The translations under genes were made by a program, and so were the position numbers. Below are positions 63,273 to 64,000 of a stretch of 64,000 nt of DNA, one piece after another. Location of the stretch: positions 372,001-436,000 of the forward strand of contig NZ_SPJX01000184.1 in assembly GCF_004458765.1 (NCBI RefSeq), read 5' to 3'. Each line of letters opens with the position of its first letter. The first letter of the stretch is position 1. The notes beneath the pieces were generated by a model that saw only the letters and a program-made list of their open reading frames with translations, made no database searches and was not told the DNA's origin. Origin of the DNA: Microvirga pakistanensis. GTDB taxonomy: Bacteria > Pseudomonadota > Alphaproteobacteria > Rhizobiales > Beijerinckiaceae.

Positions 63273-64000
63273 CTAACCGGATATTGCCACTCCCAATCCT
63301 GGCAAGACATCCTTCAGCAAGGTCAGGAAATCTTTCTGAGTGAAGGCGCAGGCGCGGTCTGTCAGAAGAGGAACTGGGCTGGCCGGCTCGCTCAACCGGT
63401 AGAATGCTCCCACCTGCTGGAGCAGCACCGTCGCTTCCTGCCTGCTCTGAGCGGTGTACGTCGGAACGTCACCAGCTTGGGCGTTTATGGGGCGGGATAG
63501 CTTGCTGGTCGCCCCATCCTGGTCTGAACGAGGGGAACTGGCGGCCGTGTCGAGGGGCGGGTCCGCAGTCTCGCCTAGCGCCGCATCTTCGCTGGGCTGG
63601 CCGGCCACGCCGTTCCCGGCGAGGAGATGGATCGGCAGCTCGAACATTGGGTCAGCGCCGAACCGGAATGTTGCCCGCTCAAGGTGAGTAGGCAACAAGA
63701 TCTCGAGAACCTCATTGAAGGAGCGGCCCATGAGGCGCTGCGCCTGCTGGATAAGGAGAAGTGCAGGGCTTGAGGGCTCATGGGTCGAGAAGTATGCTTC
63801 AGCGGCGGCCAACGCTATGGTTGCTTGCGCGGCCGATGTGATCGGGGCCGCTGGGAGAGCGCCAATGCTGGCTTTCGGTCCGCTCCCGTTAGGGAGGTGG
63901 GCCGGCGCTTCGGTCGGCTCCGGGATCGGCGCCGTCGGATCGAGGCGAGTGATCGCGTCGTCCAGAACCCGCAGCAGTTCGGCGACGACAGGCGCGAGCT
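63273..64000 (-). CDS. tssA: T6SS protein TssA, C-terminal part
   Basis: The frame is open to the right edge, so the N-terminus is missing; about 242 residues are present. A Pro/Ala-rich linker precedes the C-terminal ImpA/VasJ region: RQEATVLLQQVGAFYRLSEP then SPVPLLTDRACAF and FLTLLKDVLPGLG. TssA is a cap or baseplate-priming factor whose forms differ in the C-terminal domain. Here it heads the tssA-tssB-tssC-hcp order, 99 bases before tssB. Confidence 0.88.
   Translation of the reverse strand, partial: LAPVVAELLRVLDDAITRLDPTAPIPEPTEAPAHLPNGSGPKASIGALPAAPITSAAQATIALAAAEAYFSTHEPSSPALLLIQQAQRLMGRSFNEVLEILLPTHLERATFRFGADPMFELPIHLLAGNGVAGQPSEDAALGETADPPLDTAASSPRSDQDGATSKLSRPINAQAGDVPTYTAQSRQEATVLLQQVGAFYRLSEPASPVPLLTDRACAFTQKDFLTLLKDVLPGLGVAISG

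Overview
The window looks like a chromosome segment of a GC-rich alphaproteobacterium of the order Hyphomicrobiales, plausibly a Methylobacteriaceae or Microvirga-like genome. The support is a circularly permuted two-piece tmRNA, the fumC / DUF4169 / ribbon-helix-helix group, an alphaproteobacterial SspB with a ClpX-binding tail, and peptide-leader control of ilv and leu genes. The genus is inference; no rRNA is present.

Positions 1-31.5 kb are ordinary core chromosome. First come an AsmA-family tail, fumC with two small partners, a cytochrome P450, and sspB beside ssrA. Then follow thyA - DUF2293 - GNAT - folA, hflK - hflC - DUF2065 - degP, acs, an alpha/beta hydrolase, serB, miaA and an RMD1/DUF155 protein. 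The branched-chain amino acid block holds an ilv leader peptide and attenuator, ilvI, a glutathione transferase, ilvN, DUF924 and ilvC. After dedA, pdxY, PhzF and a NUDIX-like gene comes leuA with its own Leu-rich leader. A methyltransferase, an Lrp/AsnC regulator divergent from phhA, and tRNA-Lys(CTT) close the core part.

From 31.5 to about 44.2 kb is a decayed genomic island. Next to tRNA-Lys lie a frameshifted Xis-like gene and a broken tyrosine recombinase. Then come an HNH endonuclease, a glycosyltransferase stub and two small unknown genes. The most unusual content is a translationally coupled pair on the minus strand: a TIR-AAA protein followed by an AAA - transmembrane - leucine-rich-repeat protein. 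Both are damaged, the first by one nonsense codon and two frameshifts, the second by a single frameshift at a run of eight A. The TIR gene is cut at its 5' end against a prophage DNA-circularisation gene, which is itself cut by an IS6-family element lacking a target duplication. A Bcr/CflA exporter, a Tat-exported aldo/keto reductase and a DUF6064 membrane protein follow. The block ends at a tRNA-Lys(TTT) copy whose 5' half is degenerate.

From 44.9 kb to the right edge is a type VI secretion (T6SS) locus. One minus-strand module has PAAR, a DUF4123 adaptor and an unknown protein. Divergent from it is an Rhs protein with a nuclease-like C-terminus and two immunity candidates. An IS630-family element with TA flanks comes next. 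The structural operon, on the minus strand, is tssA (partial) - tssB - tssC - hcp - tssE - tssF - tssG - clpV - a TonB-like, proline-rich envelope protein. The membrane-complex genes (tssJ, tssK, tssL, tssM) and vgrG are not in the window. No CRISPR array or replication origin was seen.
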